From: a bacterium
GTDB taxonomy: Bacteria; Lindowbacteria; 2-12-FULL-62-27
Direction: 5' to 3'
NCBI GenBank assembly: GCA_016202645.1
Contig: JACQOF010000134.1
Span: forward strand, 1-40,891
Length of the DNA: 40,891 nt
A model generated the notes under the pieces. It saw nothing but the letters and a program-made list of their open reading frames with translations, did not search any database and was not told the origin of the DNA. A program made the position numbers and the translations under genes. This document shows positions 15,106 through 23,145 of this stretch, in pieces (positions within the stretch are counted from its first letter, which is position 1; every line of letters begins with the position of its first letter).

Positions 15106-15134
15106 TTGCCCGCGCTTCAAGGAGGTATTATACT
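15106..15134 (+). promoter_or_regulatory. Candidate sigma-70 promoter of the histidine kinase operon
   Basis: TTGCCC (15106-15111), 17-nt spacer, TATACT (15129-15134). The kinase ATG is at 15147, so the leader would be only about 5 nt. An AAGGAGG at 15119-15125 lies in the spacer and is too far (21 nt) from the ATG to serve as its ribosome site. Confidence 0.4.
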
Positions 15135-15146
15135 CGCGGTGCGCGA

Positions 15147-16883
15147 ATGAAAATGTTCAACACGTATCGGATGAAACTTCTTATGTCATTCGTTCTGGTT
15201 CTTGCCCTCCCGATTCTCCTGGCCGGCGGCCTGGGAAGATATTGGGCGCGGGAAAGCGCCGTGCATGAGGTCCGGCTGCGTCTGGCCGAAACGGCCAATG
15301 GCCTGCTGGCAGACATCGCCCAGCGCGAAGAACGGCTTCTGAAAATGGCCGTGCACGTGAGCGAGGATGATCGCCTGCGCGCGCTGCTGGAAAACGGCCG
15401 CCGGGAGGAGATCGTGTCCTATTTGACGCGGATATTTGAAGGCGGCGATGTCAACGTCATTGAGGTCGGCGACACTCTCGGCCATGTTCTGGCCCGCGGA
15501 CACAATCCCCCGGATTGGGGCGAAGACAAATCGAATCAGAGAATCATTTCGAAGGCTCTGGACGGTAGGGCGGCGGCGGACATCGAGCGGGGAATGTCCG
15601 GCATCGGAGTCCGCGCCGTCGCTCCCATCCGAAGCCGTTTATCCGCCGGGTCCGGCGTTCTTGGAACGATCATGGTCGGTGATTCCGTCGACTCGAATTT
15701 CCTCCTGCATTACGCCCGGATCACCGGGATCGATATCGCTCTCTTTGAAGACTCCCGCCTGATTACAACAACAGCCCCGCGATTGGATCGCCTTCCGGAT
15801 ATTCCCGGGTCTGGCGGAGCATGCCGCATCGCAGAGGATGTTTATGATGTTTCCCTCTCCCCCCTGTTTCGGAATGACGGCTCCGTATTCGGAACCATCA
15901 TCACGGCGAGAAACCGGGCGGAGGTGGACCGGTTCCTGTCGAGCGCGTCGCGGGCCTTCTGGATCGCGCTGGCGTCTGGGTTCGTTCTGGTTGTTTTTCT
16001 CGCCGCCGCCCTGGTCAGGCTTTTTTCAAAGCCGATTGAGGATTTGGAGAAAGCCATGCGGACGGTCGAATATGGCCGCCCCATCAGCCCGATTCCCGAA
16101 ACGCGCAACGATGAATTCGGCCGGCTTGAGAGTCAGTTCAACCGAATGGCCGAAAAATTGCGGGAGACATCCCGAAAAGTCGAACGCATGCGGCGGGAGC
16201 GGATTCGGGCGGCGCAGAAATCGCTGGCCGACCGAATGCTGGCCGAAGTCGCGCACGAAATCCGAAACCCCTTGAATGCCATGGCGGCCCAAATCGAACT
16301 CCTCCGAACCGACGGTGCTTTGGCCGGGCCGCCCGCAGTGCGGAGGATTGAAATACTTTCTGAAGAAATCCGGCGGCTGGACCGAACCGTGACGGGGCTC
16401 ATCGCCGAGGGAGGACCCATCCGTCTTGAGCGCTCGCCGGTTTGTTTGAAAAGCATTGTGGAGGCCGTCTTGAGTCTTCTTGAGAAGGAGATCAAGCGGA
16501 AGGAGATTGTGGTGATGACGTATTTCGAGGAGAACCTTCCGCCGATGTCGCTGGATGGCGGGAGGGTCCATCAGGCGTTCCTGAATTTGATTTTGAATGC
16601 CATCCAATCCATGGAGGTCTGCGGGATATTGTCCATTGATCTATGCCGGAGGGGCGACAGGGTTCAGCTTTCGATTTCGGACAGCGGCATTGGAATGACG
16701 CCCGCCCAGATCGAGGAGATATTCGACACGTACTACACCACCAAACCCGAAGGCACCGGCCTCGGTCTTTCCGTGGCGCTTCGGATTGTCGAGGCGCATG
16801 AAGGGACCATCGAAGCCGAGAGCGGGCCGGGGAAGGGAACGCGGGTCAGCGTGTGGTTGCCGGCCGTCAGCCTGTCCGCATGA
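15147..16883 (+). CDS. Membrane sensor histidine kinase (Cache-like sensor, HAMP, HisKA, HATPase)
   Basis: The 578-residue protein has a membrane helix at about 10-28, an extracytoplasmic sensor domain of about 230 residues (Cache-like by length and position), a second membrane helix (about 267-290, WIALASGFVLVVFLAAALV), a HAMP domain, a HisKA domain with phospho-acceptor H370 in EVAHEIRNPLN, and a HATPase domain with N-box (LNLILNAIQSM), G1 (DSGIGM) and G2 (GTGLGL) boxes. Its TGA overlaps the ATG of the response regulator as ATGA, so the two form a coupled NtrB/NtrC-like or ZraS-like pair. The signal is unknown; the gene after the pair is a phosphate transporter with a sigma-54 promoter. Confidence 0.93.
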   Translation: MKMFNTYRMKLLMSFVLVLALPILLAGGLGRYWARESAVHEVRLRLAETANGLLADIAQREERLLKMAVHVSEDDRLRALLENGRREEIVSYLTRIFEGGDVNVIEVGDTLGHVLARGHNPPDWGEDKSNQRIISKALDGRAAADIERGMSGIGVRAVAPIRSRLSAGSGVLGTIMVGDSVDSNFLLHYARITGIDIALFEDSRLITTTAPRLDRLPDIPGSGGACRIAEDVYDVSLSPLFRNDGSVFGTIITARNRAEVDRFLSSASRAFWIALASGFVLVVFLAAALVRLFSKPIEDLEKAMRTVEYGRPISPIPETRNDEFGRLESQFNRMAEKLRETSRKVERMRRERIRAAQKSLADRMLAEVAHEIRNPLNAMAAQIELLRTDGALAGPPAVRRIEILSEEIRRLDRTVTGLIAEGGPIRLERSPVCLKSIVEAVLSLLEKEIKRKEIVVMTYFEENLPPMSLDGGRVHQAFLNLILNAIQSMEVCGILSIDLCRRGDRVQLSISDSGIGMTPAQIEEIFDTYYTTKPEGTGLGLSVALRIVEAHEGTIEAESGPGKGTRVSVWLPAVSLSA

Positions 16884-18295
16884 CCGCCCCCTCCGGCGGA
16901 CGCCCCGCGTCCGGATCGAGCAGAATTCTGATCGTGGAGGACGACCGCCATGCCCGCGAGGGTGTGGCGGAAATTCTACGGGTGGCCGGATATCGCACGG
17001 AAATCGCCGCAACCGGGCAGGAGGCCTCCGTCCTGTCCGGAGGATCGACCTTTGACCTTTTGCTGTCGGACATCCGTCTTCCCGATGGTGACGGATTGTC
17101 TCTGGCGCTCGAACTCAAAAAATCAGATCCCGATTTGGCCGTCGTCCTGATGACGGCTTATGGTTCCGTGCGAGATGCGGTTGGGGCCATGCAAAAAGGC
17201 GTGGATGACTACCTGACCAAGCCTCTGGATTTCGATGAGCTGCGTCTGACCGTTTCGCGGTTGATTGAAGGCCGGCGATTAAGAGAGGAAAACCGCCGCC
17301 TTCGGGATGAACTGGGCGCGAGGTACGGATTCAAGCATCTGGTCGGACAAAGTCCGGCGAGGTCCGGAGCCATGGAGATTGCGGCTCAGGCTGCGGCCGG
17401 AGATTCCACTGTTTTGCTGACCGGGGAAAGCGGCACCGGCAAAGAACTGGTGGCGCATGCCATACATCGAGGCTCGCCGAACCGTCACGGCCCCTTTGTC
17501 GCCTTGAATTGCGCCGCCATCCCCGCGAACCTTCTTGAAAACGAGCTGTTTGGACACGAACCCGGCGCATTTACCGGCGCAACGAAACGCTATATCGGAA
17601 AAGTAGAGGCCGCCCACCGGGGTACCCTTCTCCTGGACGAAGTCGGAGACATGCCTTTGGAACTTCAGGCCAAGATCCTCCGGTTGATTGAAAACAAAAC
17701 CTTGACCCGACTGGGAGGCAACACTCCTGTCGTCGTCGATTTCCGGGTCATTGCATCCACGCATCGGAATCTCATCGATCTCATTCGCGGCGGCCGGTTC
17801 CGGGAGGATCTGTATTATCGCCTCAACGTGCTCCACGTCTCATTGCCTCCCCTCCGGGAACGGAAGTCCGATATTCCTTTGTTGTTGGATTACTTTCTCT
17901 CCCGCCTGTGCCGAAAACGGGAGGTGACTCGGCCGCGGGTGGCCGATGCCGCGTTGGAGTTGCTCTCCGATTATGGATGGCCCGGCAATGTCCGGGAATT
18001 GGAAAATGTGGCGGAACGAGCCCTGATCACGGCCGGCGGGACGGACATCGATGAGAAGATCCTGGCGAAGGCATTAGGGTCTCCTGACCGGCCGGCCGGT
18101 ACCGGCCGGATCGTTCCGAATCCGGCGGCCGACGATGATAAGTCCGATCTGGAATCCGCCGTCCGGGCACTGGAACGCCTGAAAATACAGAATACCCTGG
18201 ACCGGGTTGCCGGCAACAGGACGCGTGCCGCAAGCATGCTTGGCGTGAGCCTCCGGACTCTCCAATACAAGATCAAATCTCTGGGTATTATATAG
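16880..18295 (+). CDS. NtrC-family sigma-54-dependent response regulator
   Basis: The 471-residue protein has a receiver domain with acidic pocket D21/D22 and phospho-acceptor D64 (LLLSDIRLPDGDG), a AAA+ domain with Walker A GESGTGKE, the sigma-54-contacting GAFTGA loop (EPGAFTGATKR) and Walker B LLLDEVGDM, and a C-terminal Fis-type helix-turn-helix (NRTRAASMLGVSLRTLQYKI). It is a complete activator of sigma-54 RNA polymerase. The ATG at 16880 overlaps the kinase stop (ATGA); in-frame codons upstream lie within the kinase gene. A good -24/-12 promoter lies 108 nt after its stop, in front of the PiT transporter gene, which is the obvious local target. Confidence 0.95.
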   Translation: MTAPSGGRPASGSSRILIVEDDRHAREGVAEILRVAGYRTEIAATGQEASVLSGGSTFDLLLSDIRLPDGDGLSLALELKKSDPDLAVVLMTAYGSVRDAVGAMQKGVDDYLTKPLDFDELRLTVSRLIEGRRLREENRRLRDELGARYGFKHLVGQSPARSGAMEIAAQAAAGDSTVLLTGESGTGKELVAHAIHRGSPNRHGPFVALNCAAIPANLLENELFGHEPGAFTGATKRYIGKVEAAHRGTLLLDEVGDMPLELQAKILRLIENKTLTRLGGNTPVVVDFRVIASTHRNLIDLIRGGRFREDLYYRLNVLHVSLPPLRERKSDIPLLLDYFLSRLCRKREVTRPRVADAALELLSDYGWPGNVRELENVAERALITAGGTDIDEKILAKALGSPDRPAGTGRIVPNPAADDDKSDLESAVRALERLKIQNTLDRVAGNRTRAASMLGVSLRTLQYKIKSLGII

Positions 18296-18342
18296 TCCGC
18301 CTGCAATTTTTGTATCTCAAAATTTGCATTCCCGCATGACAT

Positions 18343-18366
18343 GATCCGCCGCGTTTTTTTCGGATC
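18343..18366. repeat. Inverted repeat upstream of the sigma-54 promoter (possible activator site)
   Basis: GATCCG (18343-18348) and CGGATC (18361-18366) are reverse complements separated by 12 nt that contain a T-run. The centre lies about 60 bp upstream of the -24 element. It could be an upstream binding site for the NtrC-type regulator or a weak stem at the end of that gene; arms are only 6 bp. Confidence 0.25.
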
Positions 18367-18402
18367 CTTGCTGTTTCAAGCAGTTGGAATCATCCGTCAA
18401 GT

Positions 18403-18418
18403 AGGCATGGTTTTTGCA
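18403..18418 (+). promoter_or_regulatory. Sigma-54 (-24/-12) promoter
   Basis: AGGCATGGTTTTTGCA matches the sigma-54 consensus TGGCACG-N4-TTGCA at 10 of 12 conserved positions and has the obligatory GG-N10-GC spacing (GG 18404-18405, GC 18416-18417). Transcription would start near 18429, shortly before the ATG chosen for the PiT gene (18444). An NtrC-type activator is encoded immediately upstream. Confidence 0.75.
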
Positions 18419-18443
18419 TTCTACCATGGTCATGGGATTCGAG

Positions 18444-19505
18444 ATGACGCCCAACCTGTGGCTGGCGGTCTTGATTGTCGGTCTGGCTTTGACGTTCGAT
18501 TTTACGAACGGATTCAACGATTCGGCGAATATCGTCGCCACCATGATTTCGTCCCGCGCTCTTTCTCCGGTGGCCGCCTTTGTCATCGCCGCCCTGTTTG
18601 AATTCATCGGCGCCTACTTCCTCGGAACGGAAGTCGCCGCAACGATTGGCGGGGGCATCATCGATCCGGGGCGTTTCTCCGGGCGGCCAGGCGTCCTTAT
18701 TGTCATGGCATCCGTGGGTGGGGCCATCTGCTGGAATCTCATCGCCCGGCTGATCGGGATCCCCTCGTCGTCTTCGCACGCCCTCATCGGCGCCATGCTG
18801 GGAGCGTTTATTTTTGCCGGGGGATTCAACTGGGGCGAGCGAACGTTTTCATTCCATGCCGGCGCCGCCCTGATCCACTGGAACAAAGTCGGACGGATTT
18901 TCCTGGTGTTGATCTCGGCCCCTCTGATCGGCGGGTTCGGCGGATTTTTTTTCATGCACGCGATTCGCCGGATCTTCCGGTACGCGCCGCCCGCCGCCAA
19001 CCGGCTGTTCAAGCGGCTGCAGATTCTTTCTTCCATCACGCTGGCGCTCTCGCACGGCTCCAATGACGCTCAAAAAACAATGGGCATCATCACGATGTCG
19101 ATGATCATGCTTGGATATCAGGCGGCGCCTGACGGCACGGAGGGTTTTCATGTTCAAAAATGGGTGATTCTGGCCTGTTCGGCGGCGATGGCGCTCGGAA
19201 TAGCCACCGGCGGCTGGAGCATCATCAAGACCGTGGGGATGAAGATTTTCAAAGTCCGTGCCGTCCACGGGTTTTCCGCGCAGACGTCATCGACGGGAAT
19301 CATCTATGCGGCGGCCGTGCTGGGGTTCCCCGTTTCGACCACCCAGATCGTGACATCCTCCGTCATGGGAACGGGCGCGGCGGAGCGGCTCAACGCCGTT
19401 CGATGGGAAATTGTCGGAACGATTGTGTCGACCTGGCTGATCACCATCCCGGGATCGGCCATCATCGGATCCGTCATGTATGTCCTGCTCTACGCCTCTT
19501 TTTGA
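18444..19505 (+). CDS. PiT-family inorganic phosphate transporter
   Basis: This 353-residue integral membrane protein has the PHO4/PiT signature twice: FDFTNGFNDSANIVATMI near the N-terminus (D/N-rich G-F-N-D-x-A-N) and SHGSNDAQKTMGIITM in the second half. About ten hydrophobic helices are visible. PiT carriers import metal-phosphate with protons or sodium. The start at 18444 (MTPNLWLAVL) is preferred because the predicted sigma-54 transcript begins near 18429; ATGs at 18426 and 18432 are in frame. No DUF47 (PhoU-like) partner gene is adjacent, which is unusual for bacterial PiT genes. The stop is 12 bp from the end of the convergent VTT gene. Confidence 0.93.
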   Translation: MTPNLWLAVLIVGLALTFDFTNGFNDSANIVATMISSRALSPVAAFVIAALFEFIGAYFLGTEVAATIGGGIIDPGRFSGRPGVLIVMASVGGAICWNLIARLIGIPSSSSHALIGAMLGAFIFAGGFNWGERTFSFHAGAALIHWNKVGRIFLVLISAPLIGGFGGFFFMHAIRRIFRYAPPAANRLFKRLQILSSITLALSHGSNDAQKTMGIITMSMIMLGYQAAPDGTEGFHVQKWVILACSAAMALGIATGGWSIIKTVGMKIFKVRAVHGFSAQTSSTGIIYAAAVLGFPVSTTQIVTSSVMGTGAAERLNAVRWEIVGTIVSTWLITIPGSAIIGSVMYVLLYASF

Positions 19506-19517
19506 AACAACGGGCCG

Positions 19518-20222
19518 TTAAACCGTTTTGTTCAGCGCATTCTTCGCGATCCGGGTTACGAGAAGCGTCACGAGGATGGTTGCCGCGAGGCCGACGCCGA
19601 AGACCACCTGTTGCGCCGTGCCGGTCTCAACCTTGCCGGAAAGAATTTCCGCGAGACTTTTCATCGCCGAGCCCACGTAGACCAGCATGACCGTTCCCGG
19701 GGCCATGCCGATCAGGGTGGCCCAAAAGTAATTCGAGAACGAGACCCCGGTGATGCCGTAGGCGAAGTTCTGCAGGTTGAACGGAAATGCCGGCGAGAGG
19801 CGCGTGAGAAGCACGATTTTGAATCCCTCACGCGCCACCGCATGGTCGACCGCCAGAAATCGCGCGTTGCCTTCGACCTTGCGCCTCACCCAGTCGCGTC
19901 CCACCGTCCGGCCGATCCAGAAAGCCGACGCCGCGCCGAGGACACTACCGACCGCCACGGAGGCGTAGCCGACTCCGAGGCCGAACAGAAATCCGGCGGC
20001 GAGCGTAAAAATCGATCCCGGCAGGGCGAGGACGCAGGCGAGGATGTAAATGCCCGAGAGAAATACAGGGCCGAGCATTCCGACCGACTGGACCCAAACT
20101 AGAAGTTTCTCCAAAGCATCCGCGGTGACCCAAGCCCGAACGGCCAGGACAGCCGCCGTCAGGCCGAGTCCCCACGCGGCGGCCCGGACAGCCCGGGAAG
20201 CAGCTATTTTCCGGGAGCTCAG
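19518..20222 (-). CDS. TVP38/TMEM64 (VTT/DedA-like) membrane protein, probable CTG start
   Basis: The 234-residue protein has about five hydrophobic segments and the VTT-domain landmarks LPGSIFTLAAGFLFG, GSVLGAASAFWIGRTVGR and LTRLSPAFPFNLQNFAYGITG. Members of this superfamily act in lipid flipping or membrane homeostasis. No ATG, GTG or TTG lies near the expected N-terminus; instead a CTG (20222-20220) overlaps the murJ stop and is preceded by GGAGG with a 5-nt gap, an ideal ribosome site, so CTG initiation is inferred. It is coupled to murJ, consistent with a joint role in envelope lipid transport. Confidence 0.85.
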   Translation of the reverse strand: MSSRKIAASRAVRAAAWGLGLTAAVLAVRAWVTADALEKLLVWVQSVGMLGPVFLSGIYILACVLALPGSIFTLAAGFLFGLGVGYASVAVGSVLGAASAFWIGRTVGRDWVRRKVEGNARFLAVDHAVAREGFKIVLLTRLSPAFPFNLQNFAYGITGVSFSNYFWATLIGMAPGTVMLVYVGSAMKSLAEILSGKVETGTAQQVVFGVGLAATILVTLLVTRIAKNALNKTV

Positions 20223-21802
20223 CGTTGCCTCCGGCCAAAATATCCTCGAATCAAATCCATGAGGTCGTCCGTTTCCGGAAGGCGCATCCACCGGCAGATG
20301 CCTGCGAAAATCGCGAGATAGGCGGTACCCAAAAGCGCCAGACGCGCGATTATCGCCGGCAGGCTGACGGCCGGATCCATCGCGTGGCGCAGGCTGTGGC
20401 AGATCACGCCCGCCACAGCCGCCGCGAATCCTATTTTTATCGCGGAACGCAAAATCTCCATGCCGCCCAGCGGTCCCAATCGCCGGCGCAGCTGCCAGAG
20501 CAGGCAAAACGCCCAAAGACCTTCCGCCAGACTTTTCGCCAGGGCGATCCCGCCGTGGGCCATGTACCGGACGAGGATGAAATTCAGGGCCGTGTTGACG
20601 GTCATGGCCAGGATCGTGGTCCACACCGGCGTCACGAAATCCTTCAAAGCCACGACCGCTTGGAGCGCAAGGTCCTTCCAGATGAGAAAAAGGAGACCCA
20701 TCGAATAGTACAGCAGGGCCTGCGCCGTGAGGTCCGCGGCGGCCTGGTCGAACACGCCCCGCTGAAACAAAAGCTGGATGATATCGGCGCGGAGGACGAT
20801 GAACATCCCGGCCGCGGGCATGAATGCCAGGGAGGCCATCCGCAGGCTGCGGACCAGCACCCGCCGGTATCGATCTATCTCCCCGCCGGCTCGAATCGCC
20901 GTCATCGACGAAGTGAGCACCGTGCTCATTGGCGCCCCCAGAATCATGAGCGGAATCTGGACAGCCATGAGCGCGTAATTCAGCGCGGAGATGCTGCCGA
21001 CCACCAGTTTCGACGCGAGCGCGCGTTCGACGACATGGGCCACCATGTGGGCGGCCATTCGAAGCATGACCGGGCCCGTCTGGAGCGCCAGGTTTCGAAC
21101 CGCCGGATGGCGTAAATCGCATACGAGGCGGTAGGACGGGGCGGTGGAGACGACCGCCGGCATCTGAACCAGAAACTGCATGGCGGTGGCGCCCAGCATG
21201 CCCCAAGCCACGCCATATATCCCGCCGTAGACCGTGCTGACGAAAATGGAGGTGATCATGGTCGCGTTGAAGAACAGGTCGCTGACCGCCGGCGCCGTGA
21301 ACTTCTGGGAAATCTGCAGGACCGACTGCGCCCACACGGTCAGGCTGTTGAAAACAACGATCCCCGCGAGGATGACAACCAGTCTCACGGCAATATTCAA
21401 TTGTTCGGGCGAAAATCCCGGGGCGATGAACTTCATGCAAAACGGCATGCAGAGGATCACCAGCGCGGCGAGGAAAACGGAGAAGGCCAAAAAAAGGTGG
21501 AACATGCTCCAGATCACGACTTGTCGCTCTCCGGATTTTTCTTTCTGGTAGATGTATTCGCCCAACAGCGAGATCATGATGGAGCGGAGTCCGACGAGGA
21601 ATATGGACGTCAGGACGCTGGGCACGATGAGCGCCACGAAATAGGCGTCCGTCAACGACCCGGCGCCGTAAAAAGACGCCAGGGCGGCTTCCCGCCCAAG
21701 ACCCATGCAGTGGCTGACAAACGTCATGGCCGTCAAGAGGACCGTCGCCCGGAATGCCGATTGGGCCGTGACCGCGCCCAAGTCGGGCTGTGAAGGGGGC
21801 AT
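20219..21802 (-). CDS. murJ: MurJ/MviN-family lipid II flippase
   Basis: This 527-residue protein has about 14 hydrophobic helices and the MurJ/MviN signature near the N-terminus (TFVSHCMGLGREAALASFYGAGSLTDAYFVA). Arg/Asp/Glu residues typical of the central cavity appear in that segment. It flips lipid-linked peptidoglycan precursor across the inner membrane. The ATG at 21802 is chosen over a TTG at 21838 because the family normally has about 20 residues before the first helix. The stop overlaps the CTG of the VTT gene. A related O-antigen/exopolysaccharide flippase is possible, since a glycosyltransferase is divergently encoded next door and a second murJ could exist elsewhere. Confidence 0.85.
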   Translation of the reverse strand: MPPSQPDLGAVTAQSAFRATVLLTAMTFVSHCMGLGREAALASFYGAGSLTDAYFVALIVPSVLTSIFLVGLRSIMISLLGEYIYQKEKSGERQVVIWSMFHLFLAFSVFLAALVILCMPFCMKFIAPGFSPEQLNIAVRLVVILAGIVVFNSLTVWAQSVLQISQKFTAPAVSDLFFNATMITSIFVSTVYGGIYGVAWGMLGATAMQFLVQMPAVVSTAPSYRLVCDLRHPAVRNLALQTGPVMLRMAAHMVAHVVERALASKLVVGSISALNYALMAVQIPLMILGAPMSTVLTSSMTAIRAGGEIDRYRRVLVRSLRMASLAFMPAAGMFIVLRADIIQLLFQRGVFDQAAADLTAQALLYYSMGLLFLIWKDLALQAVVALKDFVTPVWTTILAMTVNTALNFILVRYMAHGGIALAKSLAEGLWAFCLLWQLRRRLGPLGGMEILRSAIKIGFAAAVAGVICHSLRHAMDPAVSLPAIIARLALLGTAYLAIFAGICRWMRLPETDDLMDLIRGYFGRRQR

Positions 21803-21861
21803 GAAGCCGATTGGAACACAGGCGCCACCTTGAATCAAGACCGCCCCGGGCCGGAGGTCTA

Positions 21862-21890
21862 TTGACCCGCATATCCGCTCATGTTTTCAT
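21862..21890 (+). promoter_or_regulatory. Candidate promoter of the GT4 gene
   Basis: TTGACC (21862-21867), 17-nt spacer, TTTCAT (21885-21890). It lies in the divergent spacer with murJ. If used, it favours the ATG at 21901 rather than that at 21889, which would overlap the -10 box. Confidence 0.3.
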
Positions 21891-21900
21891 GCGGGTAAGC

Positions 21901-23145
21901 ATGCCGAACCAACATTCACCATCGGCCGCGAAACCGACTCTTCTCTATATTACGCCTACGGACTTCAACACGGCCCGCCAGAAGGGTGTTCTGCGGCTGA
22001 TTCTGGAGCGGGACGCGGACGGGTTTTTTGGAAAAGTGTTCACCATCCACCCTCTCGCCCGGCAGAGCCAGGTGAACGATTTGAACGGCGTCCACCGGGT
22101 CATCGATTTGGGGCCTGACATTCTTCCTCCGTTTCTGCGCCGTCACCGCTTCTTCCGGCGCCTGCTCGCCCCCTTCCACCTGTGGGATGTCGCGGGGAAA
22201 CTGGTGGATCTGGTCCGGAAGGAAAATATTTCCCTGATCCGCGCCTCCGATCCCTTCTTGAGCGGACTTTTGGCCGGCTGGATCAGCCGCCGCACGGGTG
22301 TGCCCTACTGCGTCTCCCTTCACGCCGATTACGACCTGGGCTTCATCCTGGATCCGAAGCTTGGCGGCCTGACGGTTTTTGGATCCCGCGCGCCGTCCAA
22401 ATGGCTGGAGCGATATGTTTTTTCCCGCGCGCCGCTGGTGATGCCGATTCGTCAGCATTTGTCCGACGTCGCGCGGAGAAACGGCGCGCGCGCGGAATCT
22501 ATCCGGATCATCCCCCACGGCATCGATCTGGAGCGGTTCAAGCGTCCGCCCGCGGCGGATATTCGCCGGGCGCTCAACCTTCCGGGCGACCGGAAAATCA
22601 TCAGTTTTGTCGGACGGCTTTCCAAAGACAACTACATCGACGACATCCTGGAGATGGCCCGGAAACTCGGGGAACGGAGGCGCGATTTCCTCCTGGTCGT
22701 GGCCGGCGGCGGATATGAGGAGGACCGGGTGAAGCGGACTGTGCGTGAAGACGCGGTCCTTTCCGACTGCGTCCGGATGACAGGCTTTCTACCCCGGGAA
22801 GACGCCATCGATCTTCGGCGCGCCGCCGACGTCTGCGTGTGTCTCATGGGCGGCCTGAGCCTGATCGAATCGTGCGCCGCGGCGAAGCCGGTGATTTCCT
22901 ACGATGTTGAATGGCACGGCGAGCTGGTCCGGCCCGGCGAGACAGGATTTCTGGCGCGGGAGCATGACATCAACGCTCTCGTCGACGCGGCGAACTTTCT
23001 GCTCGACCACCCCGACGACGCGGCCCGGATGGGGCAAACCGCAGGGGACTTGGCGGCGGAGCGCCACGACATCCGAAACACGACCGAAATTTTAAGGCGC
23101 TGCTACAGGGAACTTCTCGTCAAGGGCGGAACCCGGCCGAAATAG
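21901..23145 (+). CDS. GT4-family glycosyltransferase
   Basis: The 414-residue protein is a GT-B fold glycosyltransferase. The N-terminal domain begins KPTLLYITPTDF; the C-terminal domain carries IRIIPHGIDLERFKRP, ISFVGRLSKDN, LLVVAGGGYEEDRVKR and the nucleotide-sugar EX7E-like region GGLSLIESCAAAKPVISYDVEWHGELV, with E replacing the more common 'EGfG..lLEAMA' pattern. It is probably cytoplasmic and adds a sugar to a surface glycan or lipid-linked intermediate, which fits the neighbouring flippase. Start: ATG 21901 chosen; ATG 21889 is in frame four codons earlier. Its last 43 bp overlap the end of the convergent NlpC/P60 gene. Confidence 0.85.
   Translation: MPNQHSPSAAKPTLLYITPTDFNTARQKGVLRLILERDADGFFGKVFTIHPLARQSQVNDLNGVHRVIDLGPDILPPFLRRHRFFRRLLAPFHLWDVAGKLVDLVRKENISLIRASDPFLSGLLAGWISRRTGVPYCVSLHADYDLGFILDPKLGGLTVFGSRAPSKWLERYVFSRAPLVMPIRQHLSDVARRNGARAESIRIIPHGIDLERFKRPPAADIRRALNLPGDRKIISFVGRLSKDNYIDDILEMARKLGERRRDFLLVVAGGGYEEDRVKRTVREDAVLSDCVRMTGFLPREDAIDLRRAADVCVCLMGGLSLIESCAAAKPVISYDVEWHGELVRPGETGFLAREHDINALVDAANFLLDHPDDAARMGQTAGDLAAERHDIRNTTEILRRCYRELLVKGGTRPK

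Noticed and set aside
14709-15146. Upstream extension of the histidine kinase frame
   Set aside because: It runs antisense through the MMPL gene; the family-like start with membrane helix begins at 15147.
20223-21872. Fusion of the VTT frame with a long upstream open frame (784 codons in total)
   Set aside because: The upstream part is the +1 shadow of murJ; the VTT domain starts at the CTG at 20222.
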